Of a stretch of 64,000 nucleotides of DNA, positions 1 to 8,910 are shown piece by piece (position 1 is the stretch's first letter; each line of letters begins with the position of its first letter). A program made the translations under genes and the position numbers. The DNA comes from Bathymodiolus thermophilus thioautotrophic gill symbiont. GTDB taxonomy: Bacteria; Pseudomonadota; Gammaproteobacteria; PS1; Pseudothioglobaceae. The stretch spans positions 2,542,001 to 2,606,000 of the forward strand of contig NZ_CP024634.1 in assembly GCF_003711265.1 (NCBI RefSeq), given 5' to 3'. A model generated the notes under the pieces. That model saw only the letters and a program-made list of their open reading frames with translations. It made no database searches and was not told the origin of the DNA.

Positions 1-1
1 T

Positions 2-553
2 AAGATTGACAACAATTGTTTTACTTTACACATTGTCAATAAAAAAGTACCTATTATGCTGCAACTACTTGGTAGGCATAATATTGACAATGCCTTAGCG
101 GCAAGTGCTTGCGCTTATGCGCTAGGGATTGACATTAATCTAATCAAGCAGGGTTTGGAAAATACAACACCTGAAGCAGGTAGGCTGAATATTATTCAAC
201 AACCCAATCTTACTATTATTGACGACACTTATAACGCCAGCCCTCAATCCATGGAAGCGGCAATTGCCACTCTGTTAAATTTTGAAGGTGAAAAAATTGC
301 CATACTTGGCGATATGGCAGAACTTGGCAACAACACCAAAGCCTTTCACCAAGAAATCGGGCAATTGGCTAAAAATACACTGGATAAAGTTTATACCTAC
401 GGAGAATTGGCAAAACATTACGAAGGTCTTCACTTTGACGATTTAGAGTGTTTAGCATCACATCTTTTAACTCATCACACCAACGCCACCCTACTAATCA
501 AAGGCTCTCGTATCGTTAAACTTGAGCAATTAGTAAAGCATCTGCAAAAATAA
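2..553 (+). CDS. murF: UDP-N-acetylmuramoyl-tripeptide--D-alanyl-D-alanine ligase, C-terminal part (partial at window edge)
   Basis: The frame is open from the first bases of the window, so the gene starts upstream; about 183 C-terminal residues are present. MurF adds D-Ala-D-Ala to the UDP-MurNAc tripeptide in the cytoplasm, the last cytoplasmic step before lipid I. Seen here are the Mur-ligase central-domain end (GRHNIDNALAA) and the C-terminal Rossmann-like domain with the family signature DDTYNASPQSM, the GDMAELG turn and the KGSR motif near the end. All are typical of MurF rather than MurC, MurD or MurE. The first in-frame Met at 56 is internal, not a start. The gene is followed by about 230 bases holding repeats and then a tRNA gene. 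Confidence 0.95.
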   Translation, partial: KIDNNCFTLHIVNKKVPIMLQLLGRHNIDNALAASACAYALGIDINLIKQGLENTTPEAGRLNIIQQPNLTIIDDTYNASPQSMEAAIATLLNFEGEKIAILGDMAELGNNTKAFHQEIGQLAKNTLDKVYTYGELAKHYEGLHFDDLECLASHLLTHHTNATLLIKGSRIVKLEQLVKHLQK

Positions 554-632
554 CACCATTCTTGCTTGACCTTTGACACAAATATAGCGATAATACTGGA
601 CTTGTTTATATGTTCTTCATTTTTTTGTATTT

Positions 633-783
633 TATATACAGTAGATGACACATAACGCAATTGTTTATGTTTTGTATTTTTTTTTGCTTAAGAGCGTGAA
701 ATGCAAGGCATTTTTTATCAGACAGTATTTCATATACGGCAGATGGAAAATAACGCAGTAGTTCACGCTCTTAAGCAAAAAAA
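633..783. repeat. Perfect 22-bp inverted repeat plus an imperfect direct repeat between murF and tRNA-Arg
   Basis: Arms at 679-700 and 762-783 are exact reverse complements (core GCTTAAGAGCGTGAA) separated by 61 bases. The right arm ends directly at the first base of the tRNA-Arg gene. A related unit containing a TATATAC...CAGTAGATG...ATAACGCA pattern occurs at about 633-658 and again at about 733-757. No coding potential is evident. It could be a small mobile element remnant or a structured leader; the sequence does not decide. Confidence 0.75.
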
Positions 784-860
784 GCGCTCGTAGCTCAACT
801 GGATAGAGTACTCGGCTACGAACCGAGCGGTTGCAGGTTCGACTCCTGCCGAGCGCACCA
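784..860 (+). tRNA. tRNA-Arg (anticodon ACG)
   Basis: The cloverleaf is readable: acceptor GCGCTCG pairs with CGAGCGC, anticodon stem CTCGG/CCGAG encloses loop CTACGAA with anticodon ACG, and the T-arm contains GGTTCGACTCC. CCA is encoded at 858-860. An A at position 34 (inosine after TadA editing) is normal for bacterial tRNA-Arg reading CGU/CGC/CGA. Confidence 0.97.
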
Positions 861-873
861 TATTTTTTTTTCT

Positions 874-903
874 AAACCCTTGTGAATATGCAGGGGTTTT
901 TTG
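874..903 (+). terminator. Rho-independent terminator after tRNA-Arg
   Basis: Stem AAACCCTTG (874-882) pairs with CAGGGGTTT (891-899), with one G-U pair and an 8-base loop, followed by a short T run. It sits 14 bases after the tRNA and before pgsA. Confidence 0.7.
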
Positions 904-928
904 GTTTAGGCTGGTAAGATATTTTTTT

Positions 929-1513
929 ATGATGACAATACCTAATATTTTAACTTTATCTAGAATTGCGTTAATTCCGCTTTTTGTGGTGTTGTATTAT
1001 TTTCAACCTGCTTATACGGATGTGCCAATATTCACTTGGATTAATTTTTCGGTTACGGGTATTTATGCTGCTATTAGTATGACGGATTATTTAGATGGGT
1101 ACTTGGCGAGGAAGTTGAAAATGACTTCAAAATTGGGGGCTTTTTTGGATCCTGTGGCGGATAAGTTGATGGTTTCAACGGCGTTGGTTTTGTTGGTTGA
1201 TTATTATCCTAGTAATACACATTGGTATATTGGTGTTTGTGCGTTGATTATCATTTCTAGGGAAATTTTGGTGTCGGCATTGAGGGAGTGGATGAGTACT
1301 ATTGGTCAGCGCTCTACTATTAATGTTTCATTTATTGGCAAGGTAAAAACCTTTGTGCAGATTTTTGCTATCTTATTCTTGCTTTATCAGCAACCCTTCT
1401 TTGGCTTGCCAAGTTTCGATATTGGTGTGGCATTATTGTTGTCTGCAACTTTGTTGACTTTATACTCTGGTTTAATTTATTTGAAAGAAGGTGTAAAAAC
1501 ATTCAAACCTTGA
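929..1513 (+). CDS. pgsA: CDP-diacylglycerol--glycerol-3-phosphate 3-phosphatidyltransferase
   Basis: A 194-residue integral membrane enzyme that transfers phosphatidyl from CDP-diacylglycerol to glycerol-3-phosphate, the committed step to phosphatidylglycerol. The CDP-alcohol phosphatidyltransferase signature is complete at about residues 52-78: DYLDGYLARK, then GAFLDPVADK, giving the D-G-A-R-G-D-D residues. N-terminal TIPNILTLSRIALIP is typical of PgsA, and several hydrophobic segments follow. Length matches the family (about 180-195). Two adjacent ATG codons (929, 932) could start; no strong ribosome site separates them. The stop lies 29 bases before tRNA-Gly. Confidence 0.93.
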   Translation: MMTIPNILTLSRIALIPLFVVLYYFQPAYTDVPIFTWINFSVTGIYAAISMTDYLDGYLARKLKMTSKLGAFLDPVADKLMVSTALVLLVDYYPSNTHWYIGVCALIIISREILVSALREWMSTIGQRSTINVSFIGKVKTFVQIFAILFLLYQQPFFGLPSFDIGVALLLSATLLTLYSGLIYLKEGVKTFKP

Positions 1514-1525
1514 CAAAAAACACAT

Positions 1526-1531
1526 TATAAT
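1526..1531 (+). promoter_or_regulatory. Probable -10 box for tRNA-Gly
   Basis: TATAAT lies 11 bases before the tRNA-Gly 5' end. The nearby TTGACA (1510-1515) is only 10 bases upstream, too close for a standard -35, so the -35 element is not assigned. Confidence 0.45.
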
Positions 1532-1542
1532 ATGCCACTTAT

Positions 1543-1618
1543 GCGGGAATAGCTCAGCTGGTAGAGCATCACGTTGCCAACGTGAATGTCGCGAGTTCGA
1601 ATCTCGTTTCCCGCTCCA
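1543..1618 (+). tRNA. tRNA-Gly (anticodon GCC)
   Basis: Acceptor GCGGGAA pairs with TTCCCGC. Anticodon stem TCACG/CGTGA encloses TTGCCAA, anticodon GCC. T-loop GTTCGAATC is present and CCA is encoded at the 3' end. Confidence 0.97.
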
Positions 1619-1624
1619 ATTTCG

Positions 1625-1652
1625 AAGCCTGTCCTGACAGGCTTTTTTTTAT
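1625..1652 (+). terminator. Rho-independent terminator after tRNA-Gly
   Basis: AAGCCTGT CCTG ACAGGCTT forms an 8-bp perfect stem with a 4-base loop followed by eight T residues, seven bases after the tRNA. Confidence 0.9.
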
Positions 1653-1667
1653 TACCGCTTTATTCTT

Positions 1668-1741
1668 GGCCGGATAGCAAAGCGGTTATGCAGGGGCCTG
1701 CAAAGCCTTACAGACCAGTTCGATTCTGGTTCCGGCCTCCA
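1668..1741 (+). tRNA. tRNA-Cys (anticodon GCA)
   Basis: Acceptor GGCCGGA pairs with TTCCGGCC. The D-arm AGCAAAGCGGTTATGC and anticodon loop CTGCAAA (anticodon GCA) match the bacterial tRNA-Cys pattern. The T-arm is CCAGTTCGATTCTGG and CCA is encoded at 1739-1741. Confidence 0.95.
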
Positions 1742-1750
1742 AAATACAAT

Positions 1751-1781
1751 AAAAAGCCCGACTATAGTCGGGCTTTTTATT
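1751..1781. terminator. Bidirectional terminator between tRNA-Cys and argG
   Basis: AAAAAGCCCGACT ATAGTCGGGCTTTTT is a long GC-rich stem with A and T tracts on opposite sides. It lies between two convergent transcription units and can serve both. Confidence 0.92.
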
Positions 1782-1798
1782 GTCTGAAAGAACGATTC

Positions 1799-3007
1799 TT
1801 ACAAAGATTTAAGGCGTAAGCGCAATGCATTAAGTTTAATAAAACCTGCTGCATCTTTTTGATCATAAGCACCTTGATCATCTTCAAAGGTAGCAATTTT
1901 CTCACTAAACAATGAATTATCAGATTGACGACCGACCACAATCACATTACCCTTGTAAAATTTAAGACGCACAACGCCATTCACAACTGCTTGAGTTTGG
2001 TCAATTGCCGCTTGCAACATTTCACGCTCAGGTGCAAACCAAAAACCGTTGTAAACCATATTGGCATATTTGGGCATTAATTCATCTTTCAAATGTGCTG
2101 CTTCTCGGTCTAGCGTAAGACTTTCCATGGCACGATGTGCCTTTAGCATTACTGTGCCAGCAGGTGTTTCATAACAACCACGGGACTTCATACCGACAAA
2201 ACGATTTTCAACAATATCATCACGACCAACACCATGTGCGCCTGCTCGCTGATTCAAATCTTCCATTACCGATGCAGGACTCATTGCCTGTCCGTTAATG
2301 GCCACAATATCGCCCTTTGAATAAGTTAACTCTACATATTCGGCTTTATCAGGTGCATTTTCAGGTGATGCTGTCCAACGCCACATATCGTCTTCTGGCT
2401 CTGCCCAAGGGTCTTCTAAAATATCACCTTCGTAAGAAATGTGGAGTAAATTTGCATCCATTGAATACGGGGATTTTTTATTTTGTTTTTGATAATCAAT
2501 TTCAATGCCGTGTTTTTGCGCATAGTCCATCAAAGATTCTCGTGAAGACAAATCCCATTCACGCCAAGGGGCAATCACTTGAATATCGGCATCTAATGCG
2601 TAAGCATTTAGCTCAAAACGCACTTGGTCGTTGCCTTTACCTGTGGCACCGTGACTAATAGCATCAGCACCTACTTTGTTGGCAATTTCTACCAATCGTT
2701 TAGAAATTAATGGGCGTGCAATGGAAGTGCCAAGCAAATATTCACCTTCATAAATAGCATTAGCACGAAACATTGGGAAAACGAAATCACGCGCAAACTC
2801 TTCGCGTAAATCTTCAATATAAATCTCTTCGACACCCGCTGCTTTTGCTTTGGCACGCGCTGGCTCCACTTCTTCACCTTGACCAATATCGGCAGTAAAG
2901 GTAACCACTTCACACTGATAGGTATCTTGTAGCCATTTAACGATAATACTGGTGTCTAATCCGCCAGAATAGGCGAGAACTACTTTGTTTATTTTTGTTT
3001 TATTCAT
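1799..3007 (-). CDS. argG: Argininosuccinate synthase
   Basis: A 402-residue cytosolic enzyme joining citrulline and aspartate with ATP in arginine biosynthesis. The N-terminal ATP-pyrophosphatase loop [14 protein letters not shown] (about residues 12-25) and the substrate motifs [13 protein letters not shown] (about 120) and [15 protein letters not shown] (about 185) are intact. Length fits the short bacterial ArgG class. Its ATG overlaps the stop of the upstream DUF2914 gene by 4 bases, so it is the last gene of an overlapping minus-strand run and is probably translationally coupled. It ends just before a bidirectional terminator. Confidence 0.97.
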   Translation of the reverse strand: MNKTKINKVVLAYSGGLDTSIIVKWLQDTYQCEVVTFTADIGQGEEVEPARAKAKAAGVEEIYIEDLREEFARDFVFPMFRANAIYEGEYLLGTSIARPLISKRLVEIANKVGADAISHGATGKGNDQVRFELNAYALDADIQVIAPWREWDLSSRESLMDYAQKHGIEIDYQKQNKKSPYSMDANLLHISYEGDILEDPWAEPEDDMWRWTASPENAPDKAEYVELTYSKGDIVAINGQAMSPASVMEDLNQRAGAHGVGRDDIVENRFVGMKSRGCYETPAGTVMLKAHRAMESLTLDREAAHLKDELMPKYANMVYNGFWFAPEREMLQAAIDQTQAVVNGVVRLKFYKGNVIVVGRQSDNSLFSEKIATFEDDQGAYDQKDAAGFIKLNALRLRLKSL

Positions 3008-3387
3008 TTGTTTTTATACTCGAATGTTTTTGTTAATAAAATTTGGTTGCGCTGATTTAACACTTCAACCTTCCATCGCCCTGTCCATTTACGCCAAAGG
3101 TTTTTACTGGAATAAACACGCCAACGATTGCCTTTTGGGTGAAACCTAACTTCTGCCATTTTTTTACCTTTGTAGAGCCAGCGATGTCTAATCGTTTGCC
3201 CCTTGAGGTTTCTTAAGTTGGTGTAAAAGAATATTTTTTTCGTGCTATTGTCAATTTCACTAACCTTACCCTGTGGCATTCTATTGACAATATTAAGTGC
3301 AAAGGTTGCCTGAGAAATATGTTCATGTGGCCATGCAGCAAACGCCGTGTTGATCAAAAATAAACATCCCAATAATAAGTGCTTCAT
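3004..3387 (-). CDS. Exported DUF2914-family protein
   Basis: About 127 residues. A signal peptide ([17 protein letters not shown], cleavage before AW) is followed by a compact domain with the DUF2914 pattern: [44 protein letters not shown]. Function of the family is unknown; it is expected in the periplasm or envelope. I chose the ATG at 3387, whose A overlaps the preceding TAA stop (TAATG) and which has GGGTGG just upstream; an ATG 12 bases further upstream (3399) is in frame but less plausible. The 3' end overlaps argG by 4 bases. Confidence 0.75.
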   Translation of the reverse strand: MKHLLLGCLFLINTAFAAWPHEHISQATFALNIVNRMPQGKVSEIDNSTKKIFFYTNLRNLKGQTIRHRWLYKGKKMAEVRFHPKGNRWRVYSSKNLWRKWTGRWKVEVLNQRNQILLTKTFEYKNK

Positions 3388-3827
3388 TATTCCACCCAAG
3401 TGATCACATGTTGATAAATTTCTTTTTGTGCTATTTTATCATCTCTAAAGGTGCGTCCACGCACAGAAATTCCTGCTAAATGCACTGAATTCTTATCACC
3501 ACTAATTAGCGGATGCCAATCGGGTAAAGATTTGCCTTCGTACAACAATCGGTACGCACAAGTTGATGGCAACCAATTAAATTTATCACCCCAATCGGGA
3601 TAAATTGTCAAACAATCTGGCACCCAAGATTGACGCATTTCATAGTGCGGACATTGGCAAGTTTCCTCATCAAGATAACGACAGGCTACATCGGTGAAAT
3701 AAATTTCATTCGTATCTTCGTCTTCAATTTTATGCAAACAACAACGCCCACAACTGTCACACAATGATTCCCACTGTGTTCGTGTCATTTCTTCAAGTGA
3801 AAGCGTTTGCCAAAAATTATCTGTCAT
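3387..3827 (-). CDS. ycgN: YcgN/UPF0260 family protein with YkgJ-type cysteine cluster
   Basis: 146 residues. The sequence has the cysteine-rich YkgJ-type pattern expected to bind a metal ([11 protein letters not shown] near residue 23, then VACRYLD, CQCPHY, VPDCL) and the UPF0260 hallmarks [11 protein letters not shown] and [14 protein letters not shown]. The biochemical role of the family is not established. It overlaps its upstream (Sel1) neighbour by 4 bases and its downstream neighbour by 1 base, placing it inside a coupled operon. Confidence 0.88.
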   Translation of the reverse strand: MTDNFWQTLSLEEMTRTQWESLCDSCGRCCLHKIEDEDTNEIYFTDVACRYLDEETCQCPHYEMRQSWVPDCLTIYPDWGDKFNWLPSTCAYRLLYEGKSLPDWHPLISGDKNSVHLAGISVRGRTFRDDKIAQKEIYQHVITWVE

Positions 3828-4921
3828 TTTTTTAAAACTTTTTGTGGAGTTGGGTCGTCTTTTGCAGTATTGTTTGTCGGTGTTTTGCTTGTAGTATTGT
3901 TTGCTGGTGTTTTGTTTGTAGTATTGTTTATCAATGTTTTGTTTGTCGGTGTTTTGCTTGTAGTATTGCTTGTCAATGTTTTGTTTGTTGGTGTTTTGCC
4001 TATAGTATTACTTGTCAATGTTTTGTTTGTTAGTGTTTTGCTTATAGTATTGTTTGTCAATGTTTTGCTTGCAGTATTATTCGCCAATGTCTTGGTGGTA
4101 TTATTGAGAATTTTGGAATTTTCTAATAAAGAGCGCGCAATTTCTTGCATATTTGGCATTTTGCCAACAATTGATTTTTTTGAGTCATTGAGAATAGGAT
4201 GGCTGTGCCTACGGGCTAAACGAGATTGTGCCTTGCTAAATCCTCGTTTTGCTGACTCTTGATACATTAACAATGCCTGCACAGGCTTTGCTGTGCGTTC
4301 AAAAAAATCGGCTAGGTAATATTGCGCTTCAGCATTAGATTGTATGGCCGCTTTTTCATACCAATATTGTGCTAATTTTAAATCCTTATTGCCCCCCATT
4401 TCTTTTTCATACAACTGTGCTAAACTCAACTGTGCTGGAGAAAATTCTAATTTTGCCGCCCTTGCATACCAATATTGAGCGCCTGTTATATTTTGTCCAA
4501 AATGGTATATTTTGGCTAATTTGTATTGTGCAGTTATGAAATCTTGTTGCGCCGCCTTCTCATACCAAAATATTGCTTGATTCAAATTTTTTGTTATACC
4601 AATGCCATTGTAATAAAATTCAGCCAAATTAAACTGTGCTGTGGGATAGCCAAGTTCGGCAACTTGTGAATACCAATAGAAAGCCAATTTAATATCTTTT
4701 CTAGTATTAATACCGTGATAATACATATTTGCCAAACTGAATTGTGACCTAGCATTGCCACTTTTGGCGCCTTTTTTTAATTGTGTCAACAGTTGCTTGG
4801 CCGATAATACTTGCTCGGCACTTAATTTTTGCTTAACAGTATTGTGCGCCTCTTTAGGTTGCAGAAGCTGCAATGCCTGTGTGTTTACACTTAATAACAA
4901 TAATAAAATAAATCGAATCAT
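3824..4921 (-). CDS. Exported Sel1-repeat protein with Asn/Thr-rich repetitive tail
   Basis: 365 residues. A signal peptide ([16 protein letters not shown]) precedes five to six Sel1-type helical repeats at about residues 45-245 (for example [30 protein letters not shown]), a fold used for protein-protein contacts in the envelope. Residues about 273-352 are a low-complexity Asn/Thr/Lys tract of short tandem units ([14 protein letters not shown]-like). The partner is unknown. It starts 45 bases after epmA and overlaps ycgN by 4 bases. The repetitive tail probably varies in length between strains, because it is encoded by a tandem DNA repeat. Confidence 0.82.
   Translation of the reverse strand: MIRFILLLLLSVNTQALQLLQPKEAHNTVKQKLSAEQVLSAKQLLTQLKKGAKSGNARSQFSLANMYYHGINTRKDIKLAFYWYSQVAELGYPTAQFNLAEFYYNGIGITKNLNQAIFWYEKAAQQDFITAQYKLAKIYHFGQNITGAQYWYARAAKLEFSPAQLSLAQLYEKEMGGNKDLKLAQYWYEKAAIQSNAEAQYYLADFFERTAKPVQALLMYQESAKRGFSKAQSRLARRHSHPILNDSKKSIVGKMPNMQEIARSLLENSKILNNTTKTLANNTASKTLTNNTISKTLTNKTLTSNTIGKTPTNKTLTSNTTSKTPTNKTLINNTTNKTPANNTTSKTPTNNTAKDDPTPQKVLKK
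3866..4105 (-). repeat. Tandem coding minisatellite in the Sel1 gene tail
   Basis: About 240 bases of short, imperfect tandem units based on GTTTTGTTTGTNNGTGTTTT (plus strand) encode the Asn/Thr-rich C-terminal tail. Unit boundaries vary. The opposite strand is incidentally open and hydrophobic. Confidence 0.85.
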
Positions 4922-4966
4922 AAAATTTAAAGAAAGTGTCAGAATACTGCTTATTTTAAAGCGTTT

Positions 4967-5845
4967 TTAATTAATTTGCGACAATAATCGTGCCATGCCA
5001 ATAGCAACACCCGAACACTGTGGCAGTGAATTTTCAAGTTGTGATAAAAATTCTTGGTTCATTTCAGGCACAAATTTTGTCAATTGTTGGCGCTTGTTTA
5101 ATTCCACGGAAAACACATCTTTATAATCTGCACCCGCTTGCAATTCATCGTAACCATTGGCAATTTCCACACCATTCATATACAGTTCAAACCGATGTGC
5201 CACTTGCCCTTCTACTCTAGCAAGTGCGGATTGACTGGCTGGATAATCATAAATAAAACACAATGGCAAAGCCTGCAACTGTGGCTCAATCAAATGCGTA
5301 AAAAGTAAAATTTGTAAATCTTCAATCCACTCAAAATCACTCGTTAAACCTTGTTCAATCGCTATTATCTTTAGCGTTTCAAAATCTGTATTTAAAATAT
5401 CAATGTTGCCGTATTGTGTGAATGCCTGAGCATAAGACAACTTACTAACAGAGTAGCGGATGCCCAGTGTTTGTAACAGTTGAACAATATCATCCATCAA
5501 TTGATGAATATCAAAACCAAGGCGGTAATACTCCATCATGGTAAATTCGTTAAAATTTTGACTGCCTTGTTCATTGTCACGAAACACTTGGCAAATCTGA
5601 TAAATATCCCCACTGCCCTGTGCCAGCAGTTTTTTCATTTCTAATTCAGGCGAAGTGTGTAAATATTTCGATTTTTGCTCAATATCTTTATTAACTTGTG
5701 CCGTAATGCTGTCAATATAAACATCAGTAACAGGGGAGTCTAACAGCTGAAGCGTACATACTTCAACAACCTCTCGCTCAGAGAAAAATTGCCGTATGCT
5801 TGCCAAAAAACACGCATATTGCTTAAGTGCGTCCCGCATACTCAT
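4967..5845 (-). CDS. epmA: EF-P lysine (R)-beta-lysyl transferase, EpmA/PoxA/GenX
   Basis: About 292 residues, a class II lysyl-tRNA-synthetase-like catalytic domain without the anticodon-binding domain. It ligates beta-lysine to Lys34 of EF-P. Seen: [11 protein letters not shown], motif 2 region [34 protein letters not shown] and motif 3 region [12 protein letters not shown]. The start at 5845 (MSMRDALKQ) lies inside the 3' end of efp, the substrate gene, overlapping it by 23 bases; the reading frame is open further upstream, but those codons are only efp in another frame. Tight enzyme-substrate gene pairing supports the assignment. The partner aminomutase EpmB is not in this window. Confidence 0.9.
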   Translation of the reverse strand: MSMRDALKQYACFLASIRQFFSEREVVEVCTLQLLDSPVTDVYIDSITAQVNKDIEQKSKYLHTSPELEMKKLLAQGSGDIYQICQVFRDNEQGSQNFNEFTMMEYYRLGFDIHQLMDDIVQLLQTLGIRYSVSKLSYAQAFTQYGNIDILNTDFETLKIIAIEQGLTSDFEWIEDLQILLFTHLIEPQLQALPLCFIYDYPASQSALARVEGQVAHRFELYMNGVEIANGYDELQAGADYKDVFSVELNKRQQLTKFVPEMNQEFLSQLENSLPQCSGVAIGMARLLSQIN

Positions 5846-6386
5846 TCGTGCGCGTATCCACTTTGACTTTTTCACCAATACTAATAAATAATGGCACTTG
5901 CACCACCACACCCGTATTCATTGTTGCAGGTTTTCCACCCGTACCAGCCGTATCACCCTTTAACCCCGGATCGGTATCTACCACCTCAAGCATCACATGA
6001 TTTGGCGGTGTTACCGAAATTGGATTATTATTCCAAAGCGTAATCACACACATATCCTGTTCCACCAAATACCCTTTAGCATCACCCATTCCTGTTTCAT
6101 CGACCACATATTGCTCAAAAGATTCTGGATCCATAAAATTATAAGTATCGCCATCACTATACAAATACTGCATATCCAACTCCATCACATCCGCACCCTC
6201 CACAGACTCGCCAGATTTAAAAGTCTTCTCCAAGGTTTTACCCGTAATCAAGTCCCTTAACTTTACCTTATTAGACGCCTGCCCCTTACCCGGTTTGCGA
6301 ATTTCATTACTTATAATTGAACAAGGATTGCCATCTAACATTAGTTTTAAGCCATTTTTGAACTGACTGGTTGAATAATTTGCCAT
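5823..6386 (-). CDS. efp: Translation elongation factor P
   Basis: 187 residues, the normal EF-P length. EF-P enters the ribosome E site and relieves stalling at polyproline. The three-domain sequence is intact: N-terminal KOW-like domain with the modification loop RKPGKGQA, where Lys34 is exactly at the expected position, and C-terminal [28 protein letters not shown]. Having Lys34 together with the overlapping epmA gene downstream indicates the beta-lysylation pathway rather than rhamnosylation (Arg32 type). It is the first gene of the minus-strand run that continues towards argG. Confidence 0.97.
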   Translation of the reverse strand: MANYSTSQFKNGLKLMLDGNPCSIISNEIRKPGKGQASNKVKLRDLITGKTLEKTFKSGESVEGADVMELDMQYLYSDGDTYNFMDPESFEQYVVDETGMGDAKGYLVEQDMCVITLWNNNPISVTPPNHVMLEVVDTDPGLKGDTAGTGGKPATMNTGVVVQVPLFISIGEKVKVDTRTNEYAGRT

Positions 6387-6458
6387 TTTTTAAAATCACG
6401 AAAATAAAAACTCTTATTTTACTCAAACTACACTAGATTTTGTTTGTAAAATAACGCC

Positions 6459-7469
6459 ATGCTAAAAGTAAAGGATATGCCTAAAACTAACCCCTACAAA
6501 GAAAAACTATCTTACCATTCTGACTGCGTGGAAGAGTCTTTTCAGATGGGGTCATTAGACCAATTCGAAACACAAGACTCTAATTATAAACACGGCAAAC
6601 CTAATTTTACTTTTATTGATTTATTCGCAGGTATCGGTGGCTTTCACTTAGCTGCTGCAAATCTAGGTGGGCAATGTGTTTTTGCCAGCGAATTTGACGA
6701 CAATGCTCGCAAAACTTATGAAGCAAACTTTTTAAAACACAACAAAGAACTGTTTTATTCAGGTAACTTTGCAGGCGATATTACCGAGGTTAATGAAAAA
6801 GATATACCTGATTTTGACTTTTTATTTGCAGGTTTTCCGTGTCAGCCTTTTTCTCAAGCTGGATTTAAAAAAGGCTTTAGCGAAACAAGGGGCACGCTAT
6901 TTTTTAATATTGTAAAAATCATTCAAGAAAAGCAACCTAATGTCTTTTTTTTAGAAAATGTGAGGGGCTTATTGAGGCATGATGACGATAAAACCTTTGC
7001 AACTATAAAACAAGTTATTACCGAAAAATTAGGCTATTCATTTTTTTATAAAATTATTAAAGCCTCTGATTTTGGCTTGCCTCAACACAGACCAAGATTA
7101 TTTATGGTTGGCTTTAAAGATAAAAATATAAACTTTAAATTTCCAGAAGCTCAAGCGTTAAAAACAACAATGTCCGATATTTGGAATGGACATTGTCCGA
7201 AAAAAATTGGTTACACGCTTAGAGTAGGTGGTAGAGGGTCGAAAATTGATGATAGAAGAAATTGGGATTCCTATATGGTTGATGGCAATATTAAAAAATT
7301 AAGTTCTAATGAAGGAAAAAAAATGCAAGGGTTGCCTAATCACTTTATTTTCCCAGTTTCTGAAACACAAGCCATGAAGCAATTAGGTAACTCTGTTGCT
7401 GTAGCAGCAATTCAAGCTGTAATAAAACAAATACTTGGTTATCTGGAGCCTGTGCATAAATATGAATAA
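6459..7469 (+). CDS. DNA (cytosine-5-)-methyltransferase, apparently solitary
   Basis: 336 residues. Motif I FIDLFAGIGGFHLA (about residue 51), motif IV FAGFPCQPFSQAG with the catalytic Cys in PCQ (about 129), motif VI FFLENVRGL, motif VIII QHRPRLFMVGF and motif X KQLGNSVAV are all present. It should transfer methyl from AdoMet to C5 of cytosine; the target site cannot be read from the sequence. No restriction endonuclease or Vsr gene adjoins it. The last residues (EPVHKYE) are encoded by a MITE that begins at 7446, so the native C-terminus was replaced. Starts at 6459 or 6477 are both possible. Confidence 0.92.
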   Translation: MLKVKDMPKTNPYKEKLSYHSDCVEESFQMGSLDQFETQDSNYKHGKPNFTFIDLFAGIGGFHLAAANLGGQCVFASEFDDNARKTYEANFLKHNKELFYSGNFAGDITEVNEKDIPDFDFLFAGFPCQPFSQAGFKKGFSETRGTLFFNIVKIIQEKQPNVFFLENVRGLLRHDDDKTFATIKQVITEKLGYSFFYKIIKASDFGLPQHRPRLFMVGFKDKNINFKFPEAQALKTTMSDIWNGHCPKKIGYTLRVGGRGSKIDDRRNWDSYMVDGNIKKLSSNEGKKMQGLPNHFIFPVSETQAMKQLGNSVAVAAIQAVIKQILGYLEPVHKYE

Positions 7470-7605
7470 TCATCAAAAATCTACTTTTCACCCACTTGGC
7501 AATTTTTTAAACCTAGCCTCAGCTCTGCTAGGACAAGGTTTAAGAAAATCACCAAGTGGGCAAAAATTGAATTTTGCTAATCATCCATATTTATGCAAAG
7601 GTCTC
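7446..7605. mobile_element. MITE family A copy 1 (about 160 bp)
   Basis: Palindromic ends GAGCCTGTGCATAAATATG and ATATTTATGCAAAGGTCTC flank a non-coding, partly self-complementary interior (ACCCACTTGG / CCAAGTGGG). The same element recurs at 54926, 55339, 56253 and 58573. It supplies the stop codon of the methyltransferase. Confidence 0.88.
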
Positions 7606-7737
7606 TATTTATATGAAAATACAAAATTTGAAAGTGCGGGCAGTTCAAGGCATAATTATGGGAAAATTTACCAACAAGAGGGTGAAATGTATTTTAATTT
7701 AAACCTACAAATTAGATTTATAAAATAACAAACTAAT

Positions 7738-8910
7738 ATGCACATACACGAATACCAAGCAAAAACATTATTTAACCAATTTGACATTCAAACGCCTAAA
7801 GGGGTTTTGATTTCAACTGTAGAACAATCAAGCGAAGCTTGCTCAGAATTAGGGGGGAGCGTTTGGGTGGTAAAAGCCCAGGTTCATGCAGGTGGACGAG
7901 GCAAAGGGGGTGGGGTAATTTTATGTCGCTCAATGGCAGAGGTTGAAAGTGCGTCGGAAAAATTATTAGGTCTGCAGTTGGTTACACCACAGACTGATGC
8001 TAAAGGCCTGCCAGTTAGCCAGTTGCTGATTGAGGCAGGGCAAAATATTGAGCGGGAATTGTATTTGGGACTGTTGATTGATAGGCAGACGCAAAAAATT
8101 ACTGTTTTAGCCTCTGTTGAAGGGGGAATGGACATTGAAAAAGTTGCCAGTGAAACGCCTGATAAAATCATTAAATTTGGCGTTGACCCATTGGGCAGTT
8201 TGTCTGTGCAAGATTGTACTTTGGTGGCGGAAAAATTAGGACTTAATGCTGATTTAACTCAGCAATTTAACACAACACTCTTGGGTTTGTATGAAATTTT
8301 TACCCAAAAAGATGTGAGTTTAATTGAAATCAACCCCCTTATTGTTACGACAGAAAATCAATTATTGGCATTGGATGGCAAAATTGATTTTGATGATAAC
8401 GCCTTATATCGCCATGAGGATATTGCTAAGTTGCGCGATATTTCTCAAGAAGATAAAAAAGAACAACTTGCCAGCGAACACCAGCTTAACTATATTTCAC
8501 TTAACGGCACCATCGGCTGTATGGTGAATGGCGCAGGGTTGGCGATGGCAACAATGGATTTAATCGAGCATTTTGGTGGCTCACCTGCTAATTTCTTAGA
8601 TGTGGGTGGTGGCACAACGGCCAATCGTGTGGCAAAGGCTTTTGAACTGATCCAAACTGAGGCGAATGTTAAAGGTATTTTGGTGAATATTTTTGGTGGC
8701 ATCGTGCGATGTGATTTAATCGCACAAGGGATATTGCAAGCGATTGAAACAGTCGGCTTAACTCTGCCAATCGTGGTGCGATTAGAAGGCACCAATGCCC
8801 CAGAAGGTTTAAATTTACTTGATAAATCTGAGTTTAATATCCATGTAGAGTCCGATTTAACCAAAGCCGCCATCAAGATTGTGACATTAACCAAGGAGAC
8901 CTCCGAATGA
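7738..8910 (+). CDS. sucC: Succinyl-CoA ligase (ADP-forming) subunit beta
   Basis: 390 residues. With SucD it interconverts succinyl-CoA and succinate with substrate-level ATP synthesis in the TCA cycle. Seen: N-terminal ATP-grasp domain ([28 protein letters not shown]), LIEINPL for Mg-nucleotide binding, and the C-terminal CoA-ligase domain with GNG-type loop [34 protein letters not shown] and [10 protein letters not shown]. No obvious Shine-Dalgarno sequence precedes the ATG. The stop overlaps sucD by 4 bases. Confidence 0.97.
   Translation: MHIHEYQAKTLFNQFDIQTPKGVLISTVEQSSEACSELGGSVWVVKAQVHAGGRGKGGGVILCRSMAEVESASEKLLGLQLVTPQTDAKGLPVSQLLIEAGQNIERELYLGLLIDRQTQKITVLASVEGGMDIEKVASETPDKIIKFGVDPLGSLSVQDCTLVAEKLGLNADLTQQFNTTLLGLYEIFTQKDVSLIEINPLIVTTENQLLALDGKIDFDDNALYRHEDIAKLRDISQEDKKEQLASEHQLNYISLNGTIGCMVNGAGLAMATMDLIEHFGGSPANFLDVGGGTTANRVAKAFELIQTEANVKGILVNIFGGIVRCDLIAQGILQAIETVGLTLPIVVRLEGTNAPEGLNLLDKSEFNIHVESDLTKAAIKIVTLTKETSE

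Noticed and set aside
1510-1515. TTGACA as -35 box for tRNA-Gly
   Set aside because: Only 10 bases separate it from TATAAT; it also overlaps the pgsA stop.
1586-1819. 77-codon ORF after pgsA
   Set aside because: It runs through tRNA-Gly, a terminator and tRNA-Cys.
3866-4105. Possible CRISPR array
   Set aside because: Units are short, contiguous, imperfect and in frame with a coding gene; no spacers and no cas genes.
3807-4262. Hydrophobic plus-strand ORF that looks like a membrane protein
   Set aside because: It is the exact antisense of the Asn/Thr-rich tandem tail of the Sel1 gene; its hydrophobicity comes from the complementary codons.
7435-7728. 97-codon ORF after the methyltransferase
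   Set aside because: Most of it is MITE A read through; the same peptide pattern appears at other MITE copies.
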